From Gemmatimonadaceae bacterium (GTDB taxonomy: Bacteria; Gemmatimonadota; Gemmatimonadetes; Gemmatimonadales; Gemmatimonadaceae), in the NCBI GenBank assembly GCA_016742275.1, contig JACVCD010000005.1:186001-250000 (forward strand): a DNA stretch of 64,000 nucleotides, in the 5' to 3' direction. This document shows, in pieces, positions 28,854 through 37,289 of the stretch. The stretch's first letter is position 1, and each line of letters begins with the position of its first letter. A program made the position numbers and the translations under genes. The notes below the pieces were generated by a model. It saw only the letters and a program-made list of their open reading frames with translations. It made no database searches and was not told the origin of the DNA.

Positions 28854-28974
28854 GGCTGAAACCTCCAGAGGGGTTTTGGGGGAGCCTATTAATCCCACAT
28901 TAAGCTCATTCGAGCAACGCCGCAGAGGGAAGGAGCGCTGAAACCGATTCTGGGTAGCTTCCGTAACGAATATC

Positions 28975-28990
28975 GAAGTGATATCACTTC
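28975..28990. promoter_or_regulatory. 16-bp perfect palindrome upstream of the SPFH gene
   Basis: GAAGTGATATCACTTC is a perfect 16-bp palindrome 39 bp before the SPFH start codon, in the divergent gap with the VPS10-like gene. A half-site-like TACCACTTA follows at about 28993. The dyad and its place suggest an operator. A natural candidate binder is the ribbon-helix-helix protein encoded two genes downstream (inference). Confidence 0.6.
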
Positions 28991-29029
28991 AATACCACTT
29001 ACGATCACTCCCCTCCAGGAGTTCCTGCT

Positions 29030-29899
29030 ATGCTCCGTGAATCGTCTGCTCGTCCAACCGCCGGCATTCCCATGGTCGGCCTGCTTCTGCTGGCCATGGT
29101 CGGTGGACTCGCCCTGTCCATCAATGGCGGGATAAACCAGTCCCCAGTCCGGGTCGTGGCCGGCATCGTGATCTCCACACTCGGCCTTCTTTGCCTCCCG
29201 GGGCTATTCACCGTGTCGCCCAATGAGGGCAAGGTGCTGACCCTGTTTGGCAATTACCGGGGCACGGAGCGCCGGCCGGGGCTCTGGTGGGTCAATCCGT
29301 TCATGTCCAAGAAGTCGGTGTCGCTTCGTGTACGGAATTTCGAGACCAACAAGCTCAAGGTGAACGACGCGCGATCGAATCCGGTGGAGATCGGTGCGAT
29401 CGTGGTCTGGAAGGTGATCGATACGGCCGAAGCGATCTTCGAAGTGAACGACTACGTGCAGTACGTGGCCGTGCAGAGTGAGTCGGCGGTGCGCGCGCTC
29501 GCGTCGGCCTATCCGTACGATGCGCATGGCACCGATGAGATCACGCTCAGCACGCATACAGCGGAAGTGTCCAAGGGACTGCTTGAGGCGTTGCATGAGC
29601 GCCTGGGGAAGGCCGGTGTCGACGTGATCGAAGCCCGCATCAGTCACCTGGCGTATGCGCCGGAAATCGCGGCAGCCATGCTGCAGCGTCAGCAGGCCAG
29701 CGCCATCGTGGCGGCGCGCCAGACGATCGTGGAAGGTGCCGTCGGCATGGTGGAGATGGCGCTCGAGGCGCTCAAGGCGCGCGACATCATCGATCTCGAT
29801 GGTGAACGTCGCGCGGCGATGGTGAGCAATCTGCTGGTGGTGCTCTGCTCCGATCGTGCGGCGCAGCCGGTGGTCAATACCGGTTCGCTGTACACCTGA
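29030..29899 (+). CDS. SPFH/Band 7 (prohibitin-like) membrane protein
   Basis: A 289-residue protein from an ATG with AGGAG at ideal spacing. Two hydrophobic segments (about 15-32 and 41-58) precede an SPFH domain that starts [32 protein letters not shown], followed by [32 protein letters not shown] and the coiled-coil region [39 protein letters not shown] proteins form large membrane-bound rings that organise lipid domains and proteases. It is the first gene of a unit with a ribbon-helix-helix protein and a hydrolase, preceded by a 16-bp palindrome. Confidence 0.92.
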   Translation: MLRESSARPTAGIPMVGLLLLAMVGGLALSINGGINQSPVRVVAGIVISTLGLLCLPGLFTVSPNEGKVLTLFGNYRGTERRPGLWWVNPFMSKKSVSLRVRNFETNKLKVNDARSNPVEIGAIVVWKVIDTAEAIFEVNDYVQYVAVQSESAVRALASAYPYDAHGTDEITLSTHTAEVSKGLLEALHERLGKAGVDVIEARISHLAYAPEIAAAMLQRQQASAIVAARQTIVEGAVGMVEMALEALKARDIIDLDGERRAAMVSNLLVVLCSDRAAQPVVNTGSLYT

Positions 29900-29955
29900 T
29901 ACCACCGATACAGACGCACGCGACGTGATCATGCCCGGCTGGATGGGAGTATCCC

Positions 29956-30165
29956 ATGCCTGAACGCAAGCCGTTTCTCTTGCGCGTGGACCGCGAAGTG
30001 ATGGACGCGGTGCAGCGCTGGGCCAACGACGACCTGCGCAGTCTCAATGCGCAGATCGAGTTTCTGCTTCGACGTGCGCTCCGCGATGCGGGGCGTGCGC
30101 CGAAGAGCGGTGCGTCGCCCGACACCACTATTCCGGTCGATCCCGATTCTCAGGAGTCCACATGA
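29956..30165 (+). CDS. Arc-type ribbon-helix-helix DNA-binding protein
   Basis: A 69-residue protein. PFLLRVDREVMDAVQRWANDDLRSLNAQIEFLLRRALRDAG is a complete ribbon-helix-helix: an N-terminal strand (FLLRVD), helix A and helix B with the Leu-Asn-x-x-Ile-Glu turn. Such proteins bind DNA as dimers through the paired strands. The last 20 residues are polar and probably disordered. It lies 56 bp after the SPFH gene and overlaps the following hydrolase by 4 bp. No toxin-like partner is adjacent, so I favour an autoregulator over an antitoxin. The upstream palindrome at 28975 is its likeliest target (inference). Confidence 0.8.
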   Translation: MPERKPFLLRVDREVMDAVQRWANDDLRSLNAQIEFLLRRALRDAGRAPKSGASPDTTIPVDPDSQEST

Positions 30166-31781
30166 TTTTCCTGCCGTTTTCCCGCAGCGGACGCGCCGTG
30201 ATTGCGCTGCTCATCGGCGTCATTGTTGCACTGGTGGTTGGTGTGTTGATGCCGCGGTCGGCGCGTGCGCAGGGCGCACCGGTACGCTTTGCCTATCTGC
30301 AGGGCGCCGACACGATTGCGTCCGAAGTGGTGACGATTTCTCCGACTGCAGCGCGGGGGGTTCTGCAGTATCGCGGTCAACCGCGTATTGAATGGGAACA
30401 AGCGCATCAGAACGAACAACTGGGTGTGCTCACGCTGCGTGTATTCGCACCCGGCTCCGCCGATGGTGCTGCGCCGCTGCAAAGTTTTGTTATTGCCGGA
30501 AAGGGCGACAGCATGATCGTCGACATGTCGGGCAATGGACAGTCGCAGCGACAGGCCGTGTTGTCCAAGGCTGGCGCGGTGGCCTTGGTGGGTCAGTCCG
30601 TCGTGCATGCTTCGCTTGTGAGTCAGTATGCGAAACGGCACCAACTCACCACGCTCTCGGCGTTCATGACGTCGGGCGGTCAGACCATGGACGCCACATT
30701 CAGCGACCAAGGTGGTGTCACCACGCTTACTGTGGCCAATTTGCCCATTGTTACCACCTGGGTGGATGGCGTTCCCTCCGTGATCACGATCGCGCCGCAG
30801 AATCTGCGGGCCGTGCGCACGGCAGGTGCTCCCTCGACCCCTCGCGCACCCGAACGCATCAACTACGATGCGCCCGCTGGTGCACCGTACACCGCCGAAT
30901 CGGTCACCATTCAAACGTCACGTGGCTACACGCTGGCGGGCACGCTCACACGTCCCGCGAAGGCTGCGGGCCGTGTGCCGGTGGTGATCACGATCAGTGG
31001 CAGCGGTCCGCAGGAGCGCGATTCGCGGTTGTCGGTGGTGAAGGGCTATATGCCGTTCCGCGAGATGGCCGATACACTGGCGCGGCGTGGCATTGCCGTG
31101 CTGCGCTATGACGATCGTGGCGTCGGTGAAAGCGGTGGCCGTGGGGCGCTGCGTGATACAGCGACCAGCGTCGACTTTGCCGACGATGTGTTGAGCGTGG
31201 TGCAGTATCTGCGCACGCGCTCTGATGTGGACGGTACACGCATCGCGCTCGCCGGTCACAGTGAAGGCGGATTGATCGCGCCGATCGCAGCGGTCAAAGA
31301 TCCATCGGTTCGGGCGGTCGTTCTCATCGCGGGACCGGCGTACAATGGTCGCAAGATCCTCGAGTATCAGAACGACATCAGCATCAATGCGGCACCGGGA
31401 CTCACCACCGCGCAGCGCGATTCCATTCGTGCACGGGTCCCGGCCGCACTCGATTCGATCGCGCGCAGCAGCCGCTGGATGCGCTACTTCATGACCGCCG
31501 ATCCACTCGTGACCGCACGGCAGCTCAAGCAACCCGTGCTCATTCTGCAGGGCGACACGGACATGCAGGTCACACCGGAACAGGCCGACACACTGGCGCG
31601 CGTGATTCGCAGCACCGGCAACACGACCGTCACCATGCGCCGCTTCCCGGCCACCAATCACCTGCTGCTCAACGATCCCTCGGGTTCTCCCTTCGGATAC
31701 GCCAAGTTGACCGATGTGCATGTGCGGCGCGAAGTGCTTGGCACCTTGGCCGACTGGCTGGTTACTACACTCAAGCCGTAG
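30162..31781 (+). CDS. Exported alpha/beta hydrolase with N-terminal accessory domain
   Basis: A 539-residue secreted or membrane-anchored protein (long hydrophobic segment 12-30, then Ala-Arg-Ala-Gln). Residues about 40-230 form an accessory domain starting FAYLQGADTIASE that is also encoded alone by the next gene. Residues about 245-539 are an alpha/beta hydrolase: VVITISGSGPQERD (oxyanion), RYDDRGVGES, the nucleophile elbow GHSEGG, the acid in LQGDTDMQVTPEQ and the histidine in PATNHLLL. It resembles the acyl-CoA thioester/prolyl-oligopeptidase-like S9 esterases. Its ATG overlaps the stop of the ribbon-helix-helix gene, indicating co-translation. Confidence 0.85.
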   Translation: MIFLPFSRSGRAVIALLIGVIVALVVGVLMPRSARAQGAPVRFAYLQGADTIASEVVTISPTAARGVLQYRGQPRIEWEQAHQNEQLGVLTLRVFAPGSADGAAPLQSFVIAGKGDSMIVDMSGNGQSQRQAVLSKAGAVALVGQSVVHASLVSQYAKRHQLTTLSAFMTSGGQTMDATFSDQGGVTTLTVANLPIVTTWVDGVPSVITIAPQNLRAVRTAGAPSTPRAPERINYDAPAGAPYTAESVTIQTSRGYTLAGTLTRPAKAAGRVPVVITISGSGPQERDSRLSVVKGYMPFREMADTLARRGIAVLRYDDRGVGESGGRGALRDTATSVDFADDVLSVVQYLRTRSDVDGTRIALAGHSEGGLIAPIAAVKDPSVRAVVLIAGPAYNGRKILEYQNDISINAAPGLTTAQRDSIRARVPAALDSIARSSRWMRYFMTADPLVTARQLKQPVLILQGDTDMQVTPEQADTLARVIRSTGNTTVTMRRFPATNHLLLNDPSGSPFGYAKLTDVHVRREVLGTLADWLVTTLKP

Positions 31782-31861
31782 CCCCGACCAGACCGCGTGT
31801 CATTCGTGGGGGGCGAACGGTTAGTTTTCGCGGACTCCCTACGTACTCCTTCAGTTTTCGC

Positions 31862-32512
31862 ATGCGCAGACTCTCCATTTCGGTGTTCGGACGTGCCGCA
31901 GCCATTGTTGCCGCTGCAACCTCCATGGCTTCGTCATTGTCTGCTCAGGCAGCCGGCGCCACGGCCAACTACGTCTATCTGCGCGGCAGTGACACGCTGG
32001 GTGTCGAGTCGGTGACGGCCAATGCGATGCAAACCGTAGGTCGGCTCACCATGCGCAATCAGCCCACGATCGAGTGGACGCACCAGCGGCAGAGCAATGA
32101 TCGCCTGGGGCCACTCCGCATTCGGGTGCTGCAGACAGCAACCAGTGCCACACCCATTCAGGACGTGAGCTTCACCATTGCCGGCGATTCGCTCCGTGTG
32201 GCCATCACCACCGGCAAGAACGTGTCCCGGCAGGCCGTGCAGGTGCCGATGCCCGATGTGGTGCCGCTCGTGAACGCCTCGGTGCTGCATTCGGCCTTTG
32301 TGGCCGACTACGGCAAGCGTCGGCAGCTCGATCGCATTCCCATCGTGCTCACCACCGGTGCCCAGACGGCACTCGCGGAGCTCACGCAGCAGGGCAAGAC
32401 GAGCGTGCTGACCATGGGGAAGACCGTCATGCGAATCGCCTGGGCGGCCGATGGGTTGGCCCAGACGATCGATATCCCCAATCAGGGCTCGCGCATCGTT
32501 CGGGTGAACTAA
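31862..32512 (+). CDS. Exported stand-alone accessory-domain protein (paralogue of hydrolase N-terminus)
   Basis: A 216-residue protein with a signal peptide (to about residue 30, Leu-Ser-Ala-Gln). The mature part aligns with the N-terminal domain of the upstream hydrolase: NYVYLRGSDTLGVESVT matches its FAYLQGADTIASEVVT, QPTIEWTHQRQSNDRLGPLRIRV matches its QPRIEWEQAHQNEQLGVLTLRV, and VVPLVNASVLHSAFVADYGKRRQL matches its VVHASLVSQYAKRHQL. The hydrolase domain is absent. This looks like a tandem duplication followed by loss of the catalytic half. Function is unknown; it may bind the same substrate or partner. A good intrinsic terminator follows. Confidence 0.72.
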   Translation: MRRLSISVFGRAAAIVAAATSMASSLSAQAAGATANYVYLRGSDTLGVESVTANAMQTVGRLTMRNQPTIEWTHQRQSNDRLGPLRIRVLQTATSATPIQDVSFTIAGDSLRVAITTGKNVSRQAVQVPMPDVVPLVNASVLHSAFVADYGKRRQLDRIPIVLTTGAQTALAELTQQGKTSVLTMGKTVMRIAWAADGLAQTIDIPNQGSRIVRVN

Positions 32513-32553
32513 CCGAAGACTCGATCGGCAACTCGTTTTAATGATTCACTGGA

Positions 32554-32594
32554 AGCCGCGAGGTGCGCTGTTAACCTCGCGGCTATGTTTTTTG
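32554..32594 (+). terminator. Intrinsic terminator after the hydrolase/accessory-domain unit
   Basis: An 11-bp perfect stem, AGCCGCGAGGT at 32554-32564 and ACCTCGCGGCT at 32574-32584, with a 9-nt loop, is followed after ATG by six Ts. This is a classical Rho-independent terminator, 42 bp past the stop at 32512. Confidence 0.88.
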
Positions 32595-32700
32595 ATCCAT
32601 TGGTCACGCTGAGACAGCAATTCCTCCCGCGGGTGCGTAATTTCGTCGTCCCCGGTGCGCACGGTTTTCCGGGGTGTTGTCTCCTACCGACTCTGGATCC

Positions 32701-35301
32701 ATGCGATTCCTTCCCCTCACGCTCGCAGCCGCCGGAATGACTCTCGGCGCCTGCGCGCCAAAGTCCAAGCCGGCTGCAGCGCCAGCACCGGCCCCCTCCA
32801 ATCCCAATGCGGCTCGCCCAGGTGGCGGAGCCGGTGGCCCCGGCGGCGGAGCCGGTGGCGCTCAACCCGCTGGCCCCGCCGGTGGCGGTGGTGGACAGGG
32901 TGCCCAAGGCGCCCAAGACCCTCAGCCACGCCCATACGGCGCGGTCATCACCGGCCGCACGGTCACCAAGAATGGTGTGTTCAAGGTGCACCAGGTGGGC
33001 TCCCGTCTCTTCTTCGAAATTCCTCGCTCCGAACTCGGCAAGGATTTCGTCATCGTCAGCACGCTGGCCGGCACGCCGAATGAAATCGGCATTCGCGGCA
33101 CGCAGGGTGGCAACAACGTCGTGCGCTTCGAGCGTCGCGACAATCGTGTGTTCGTGCGTGAGGCCAGCTATCGCGATGTGATCAACGATCCGGCACCGTC
33201 GCAGCGTCTCGCGGCGGAGCTGATTGGCGTCACGCGTATTCTCGCCGCGCTCAACGTGGAAGCCTACGGACCGGACAGCGCGGCGGTTGTTGAAGTGACG
33301 CGCATGTTTACGGGCGGTGTGCCGGAATACACGGCACTTGGCGCCCGCGCCACGGCCGACGCGACCCGTTCATACATCGAGAAGTTTTCGGCGTACTCGC
33401 GCAATGTGAACGTGACGGCGGTACAGACGTTCACGCCGCAGGGTGGTGGTGCTCCGGGTGGTGGTGGCGGTCCGGGCGGCGGCGGCGGCGGTGGCGCAGG
33501 CCCGACGACGGAGAAGTACACGTTCTCGGTCGCCAAGCTTCCCGAGAACCCGATGATGCCGCGTCTACTCGACGAGCGCGTGGGTTACTTCGGTGTGACG
33601 CAGCGTGACTTCAGCGGTGCCACGCAGCGTGTGGAGACGCGTCGCTTCATTGGTCGTTGGCGCCTCGAGTGCAGCGATCAGAAGGTCGGCAATCTCTGCG
33701 TACCAAAGAAGCCGATCACGTACTACCTCGATCCCGCCACTCCGGCGTGGATCAAGCCGTGGATCAAGAAGGGCATCGAAGACTGGCAGCCCGCGTTTGA
33801 AGCGGCCGGCTTCCACAAGGGTATCGTGGCCGCCGAACCGCCGACCGATGATCCCAACTTCAGTGGTGAAGACGCCACCGTCGCCATGGTGCGCTGGTTG
33901 CCATCGGCCACTGAGAACGCCGTGGGTCCGTCGCTCCGCGATCCGCGCACGGGTGAAATTCTCGACGCCGATGTGCAGACGTATCTCAACGTCATGAATC
34001 TCACGCGGGCGTGGTACTTCACGCAGGCGGGTCACCTCGATCCACGTGCGCAGAAGCTGCCCTTCCCCGATTCATTGACAGGCCGTTTGCTCGAGTACGT
34101 CACGGCGCACGAAGTGGGTCACACGCTGGGCTTCCCGCACAACTTCAAGGCGAGCTCCATGTATCCCGTGGACTCGGTGCGCAGTGCGTCGTTCGTGAAG
34201 AAGATGGGTCACACGCCCACGCTCATGGACTACTCGCGTTTCAACTATGTCGCGCAGCCGGAAGACAAGATCGACCTTGAGGATCTGATCCCGAAGGTGG
34301 GTCCGTACGATCACTACGCCGTGATGTGGGGTTACACGCCGATCGCCGGCGCACGTACGCCGCAGGATGAAGTGCCGACGCTCGACAAGTGGGCGCGCAT
34401 GCAGGACAGCATCCCCTGGTATCGCTTCTCGGGTGACAACGGTGCGGCCGGCCCTGATCCGGGTGAGCAGTCGGAAGCCGTTGGTGATGCTGATGCCGTG
34501 AAGGCCACCACGCTTGGCGTGAAGAATCTCAAGCGCACGATGGCCATGCTGGAAAAGGCCACGGCGTGGAAGGAAGCCACCACGTTTGACGATCTCGAAG
34601 AACTGTATGGCCGCACGGTGGGTCAGTGGGCCACCGAGATGGGTCACGTGGCACGCATCGTGGGCGGTCAGTACAAGCAGGAGAAGCGCATCGGTCAGAC
34701 AGGCCCGGTGTTCACGCCGGTTGAGCCCGCGCGTCAGAAGGCGGCCGTGCAGTTCCTGCTCGACAACGCCTACACCACGCCGACCTGGCTGCTCGACACG
34801 AAGATCCTCACCAAGATCGAGCCGAGTGGCAGCCTGAATCGCGTGGGCAACGCGCAGAATCGTTCGCTCAACAGCTTGCTCAGCAACGATCGTTTGCAGC
34901 GCATGCTCGAGTTCGAGGCACTGGCCGCGAACAAGCGTGATGTCTATCCCGTGGCGGATTTCCTCGCCGACGTGCGCGCCGGCCTCTGGAAGGAGATTGG
35001 CAGCGGTGCACCGATCGACGCGTTCCGTCGCCGGTTGCAGCGTGTGTATCTCGAGCAGATGAACACCAAGATCAATCCGCCGGCTCCGACGCCGGGTCAG
35101 GGTGGCGGCGGCGGTGGTGGTGGTTTTGGTCAGCAGGCGCCGGTGGGTACGGCGGATTTCCGTCCGATCCTCAAGGCAGAAATGCGCGCACTTGATGCCT
35201 CGTTGGCGTCGGCGATCGGCCGCACGAGCGATCGCATGAGCAAGGCACACCTGCAGGACGCGCGTGATCAGATCAAGAAGATGCTGAGCACAGAGAAGTA
35301 A
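32701..35301 (+). CDS. Zinc-dependent metalloprotease lipoprotein (DUF5117/DUF4953 type), copy 1
   Basis: An 866-residue lipoprotein. The ATG at 32701 gives a signal ending in Leu-Gly-Ala-Cys; a Pro/Ala/Gly-rich linker follows. The first 400 residues match the DUF5118/DUF5117 regions of gemmatimonad and bacteroidete metalloproteases (VFKVHQVGSRLFFEIP, EASYRDV, KPITYYLDPATP). The catalytic site is HEVGHTLGFPHN, with His470, Glu471, His474 and His480, which fits the metzincin pattern HEXXHxxGxxH; a Met-turn-like TLMDYSRFNYV follows. A second Gly-rich stretch lies near residue 805. It probably acts on peptides at the outer membrane. A close paralogue occupies 59878-62466. Confidence 0.9.
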   Translation: MRFLPLTLAAAGMTLGACAPKSKPAAAPAPAPSNPNAARPGGGAGGPGGGAGGAQPAGPAGGGGGQGAQGAQDPQPRPYGAVITGRTVTKNGVFKVHQVGSRLFFEIPRSELGKDFVIVSTLAGTPNEIGIRGTQGGNNVVRFERRDNRVFVREASYRDVINDPAPSQRLAAELIGVTRILAALNVEAYGPDSAAVVEVTRMFTGGVPEYTALGARATADATRSYIEKFSAYSRNVNVTAVQTFTPQGGGAPGGGGGPGGGGGGGAGPTTEKYTFSVAKLPENPMMPRLLDERVGYFGVTQRDFSGATQRVETRRFIGRWRLECSDQKVGNLCVPKKPITYYLDPATPAWIKPWIKKGIEDWQPAFEAAGFHKGIVAAEPPTDDPNFSGEDATVAMVRWLPSATENAVGPSLRDPRTGEILDADVQTYLNVMNLTRAWYFTQAGHLDPRAQKLPFPDSLTGRLLEYVTAHEVGHTLGFPHNFKASSMYPVDSVRSASFVKKMGHTPTLMDYSRFNYVAQPEDKIDLEDLIPKVGPYDHYAVMWGYTPIAGARTPQDEVPTLDKWARMQDSIPWYRFSGDNGAAGPDPGEQSEAVGDADAVKATTLGVKNLKRTMAMLEKATAWKEATTFDDLEELYGRTVGQWATEMGHVARIVGGQYKQEKRIGQTGPVFTPVEPARQKAAVQFLLDNAYTTPTWLLDTKILTKIEPSGSLNRVGNAQNRSLNSLLSNDRLQRMLEFEALAANKRDVYPVADFLADVRAGLWKEIGSGAPIDAFRRRLQRVYLEQMNTKINPPAPTPGQGGGGGGGGFGQQAPVGTADFRPILKAEMRALDASLASAIGRTSDRMSKAHLQDARDQIKKMLSTEK

Positions 35302-35346
35302 TCCGCAGCGTCTCATCGTTTCTGATTCACGACGGATGTTGTTGCG

Positions 35347-35377
35347 ACGGGGCGGGATGCCATGCATCCCGCCCCGT
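35347..35377 (+). terminator. Long GC-rich terminator hairpin
   Basis: A 14-bp perfect stem, ACGGGGCGGGATGC paired with GCATCCCGCCCCGT, and a CAT loop, 45 bp past the metalloprotease stop. Only two Ts follow, but the stem is very stable, so termination or mRNA 3'-end protection is likely. Confidence 0.7.
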
Positions 35378-35471
35378 TGTCCGTCACAGCTGACCGACCG
35401 TCCATCACACACCAGAATCGGTAGTCAGCAAAGTTCTAGAGCGCGGCTCGGCGTTGACTCGACATTGAATA

Positions 35472-36671
35472 ATGGTTTCCCAAATCAAATGCGCCCCCCG
35501 CGCACTCCGGCTCGCGCTCACATTGGCTAGCGCGAGTATTGCAGCCGCTGCGTGTACCGAGACACCGACACCGGATGTATCGGAATCCATTCCGATGTTC
35601 GAGCGCGCGGTGACCTCCGCTCAACGTGGCGACCGTCCGACAGCGCTGCGCCGACTCGACTCTTTGACATATCTGCCTGGCGGGCTCGATCCGTCGTTTC
35701 ACCGCACATTCCTCGACTGGCACAGCGATACAGCGTTTCAGCGCATCATCACGTTCATTCGCACGTCCAACCCACCGATCGTTCGCAGCAGCATTGCCTA
35801 TCGCATCGGCGAGCGCGACCTGCAGCCCGAGGGGATTGCCTTTGATTCCCGCTCGCGAGCGGTGTTCGTTGGCAGCTTAAAGGGCAAGATCGTACATGTC
35901 GATTCCGCAGGGGCCGTTTCCGATTTCGCGCAGGTATCCCGCGCAGACAGTACACGTGTCGTGGTCGGTCTGCGTGTAGACACCATACGCGGGCATCTCT
36001 GGGCAGCTGTTGACGATCCACGGGCGTTTGTCGACGCCGAAGTCGCCGGCGGTGCGTTGTACCAGTACGACATCGCGAGCGGCCGGCTGATAGCGCAACA
36101 CTCAAGTTCAGCACGCGGCGCTTTCAATGATCTGATCGTAGCCGAAGACGGTGTCGCGTACGCCACCAATACGACGAACGGTTCGCTCTGGCGCACGGAT
36201 ACCAGTGGCACAGCAATGCGTGAGTTTCTTCCGGCCGGGACGGCCCCTGGTGCCAATGGCATTGCCTGGGATGGAGCAAAGAAGTTGCTGTTCGTGGCAT
36301 CGGGTTACGGCATCGTGCGAGTGGACCTTGCCACACGTGCCACACACGAGCTGATCAACACCACATCACTCCCACTCGGCAGCTTTGACGGGCTGTATTG
36401 GTTCGATGGCGGTCTGATAGGCATTCAGAACGGCGTACATCCGGGCCGCGTGGTACGTCTCGCACTCGATGATGCGCGTGAGCGGGTGCTGCGCGCCGAG
36501 ATTCTGGAACGCTATCACCCGCAATTCAACGGCATGACAACGGCTGCACTCGATGGCCGCAGTCTGCTTTACCTGGTGAATACGCAATCACGCGCATTCC
36601 GCGCCGATGGATCGCTCATTGAAGGGCGCGTGCTCACCGATATCCTTATCGCCCGTCTGCCGCTTCGCTAA
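35472..36671 (+). CDS. SMP-30/gluconolactonase-like beta-propeller lipoprotein
   Basis: A 399-residue lipoprotein with a signal ending in Ala-Ala-Ala-Cys at residue 28. A helical segment (about 40-110) precedes a six-bladed propeller of the SMP-30/strictosidine-synthase type: LQPEGIAFDSRSRAVFVGSLKGKIVHVD, GALYQYDIASGRL, FNDLIVAEDGVAYATNTTNGSLWR, PGANGIAWDGAKKLLFVASGYGIVRVD and LGSFDGLYWFDGGLIGIQNG. The Glu, Asn and Asp residues that bind the metal in gluconolactonases have plausible counterparts in these blocks, but lactonase activity is only inferred. Its 3' end overlaps that of the convergent PPOX-family gene by 4 bp. Confidence 0.78.
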   Translation: MVSQIKCAPRALRLALTLASASIAAAACTETPTPDVSESIPMFERAVTSAQRGDRPTALRRLDSLTYLPGGLDPSFHRTFLDWHSDTAFQRIITFIRTSNPPIVRSSIAYRIGERDLQPEGIAFDSRSRAVFVGSLKGKIVHVDSAGAVSDFAQVSRADSTRVVVGLRVDTIRGHLWAAVDDPRAFVDAEVAGGALYQYDIASGRLIAQHSSSARGAFNDLIVAEDGVAYATNTTNGSLWRTDTSGTAMREFLPAGTAPGANGIAWDGAKKLLFVASGYGIVRVDLATRATHELINTTSLPLGSFDGLYWFDGGLIGIQNGVHPGRVVRLALDDARERVLRAEILERYHPQFNGMTTAALDGRSLLYLVNTQSRAFRADGSLIEGRVLTDILIARLPLR

Positions 36672-37270
36672 CGATCGGGATTGTGCGCCGGATCGTTGGC
36701 CGCCAGCACATCACATGCCCAGTCGGTGCGCTTCCAGCCAGGCACTGGTGTTGGCGAATCAGCGTGCGGCACAAAGCGCGAACGTTCAACTAGCTGATAG
36801 TGATGGATGTAGCGCGGACAATTGGGATAGATGCGAACCACGTCGACGATCACGAGAAATTGCGCTTCCGGATATTCGGTCAGGAGCGCATGTGATGTGT
36901 CGATGCGAGCCATGCCCTCCACACGCATGCGTCGCTGTTTCTCGAAATCGATAAACAGCAGTCCAACGGCGCCCGTTTCCTGCACATTGCCCATGGACAG
37001 GAACATGCCGTTGCCGTCATAGCTCGGAAAGGCGAGTGTGCGTTCGTCAATGATGCGCACAAATCCGGGATCGCCACCTTTGTATGAGCAGGTGGGCTGC
37101 CCTGCCGCATCGACCGTGGCGAGAAAGAACATGTCACGACTTTCGACGAAGCTGCGATCATCGGCCGTGAACTGTTCGTGCACTTTGACTTCCACGAGTC
37201 GATCCGCGAGCCGACGCGTGTCGTGGATATCCTGCAGTGACCGGCTGCTGGCGGAATACGTGAGGGACAC
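36668..37270 (-). CDS. Pyridoxamine 5'-phosphate oxidase-family (FMN-binding split barrel) protein
   Basis: A 200-residue protein of the PNPOx-like split-barrel superfamily. Evidence: FVESRDMFFLATVDAAGQPTCSYKGGDPGFVRI, then TLAFPSYDGNGMFLSMGNVQETGAVGLLFIDFEKQRRMRVEGMARI, which is the FMN-binding strand pattern, and the C-terminal VRIYPNCPRYIHHYQLVERS. The family binds FMN or F420 and includes oxidases and reductases with varied substrates. It is not PdxH itself, because the pyridoxal-binding C-terminal motif is missing. It lies 19 bp downstream of the ankyrin gene on the same strand. Confidence 0.85.
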   Translation of the reverse strand: MSLTYSASSRSLQDIHDTRRLADRLVEVKVHEQFTADDRSFVESRDMFFLATVDAAGQPTCSYKGGDPGFVRIIDERTLAFPSYDGNGMFLSMGNVQETGAVGLLFIDFEKQRRMRVEGMARIDTSHALLTEYPEAQFLVIVDVVRIYPNCPRYIHHYQLVERSRFVPHADSPTPVPGWKRTDWACDVLAANDPAHNPDR

Positions 37271-37289
37271 GAGACCTCCTCCGTGGCGA

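Noticed and set aside
34072-35412. A 446-codon open frame antisense to the first metalloprotease gene
   Set aside because: It has the same composition artefact; the sense frame is clearly the conserved gene.
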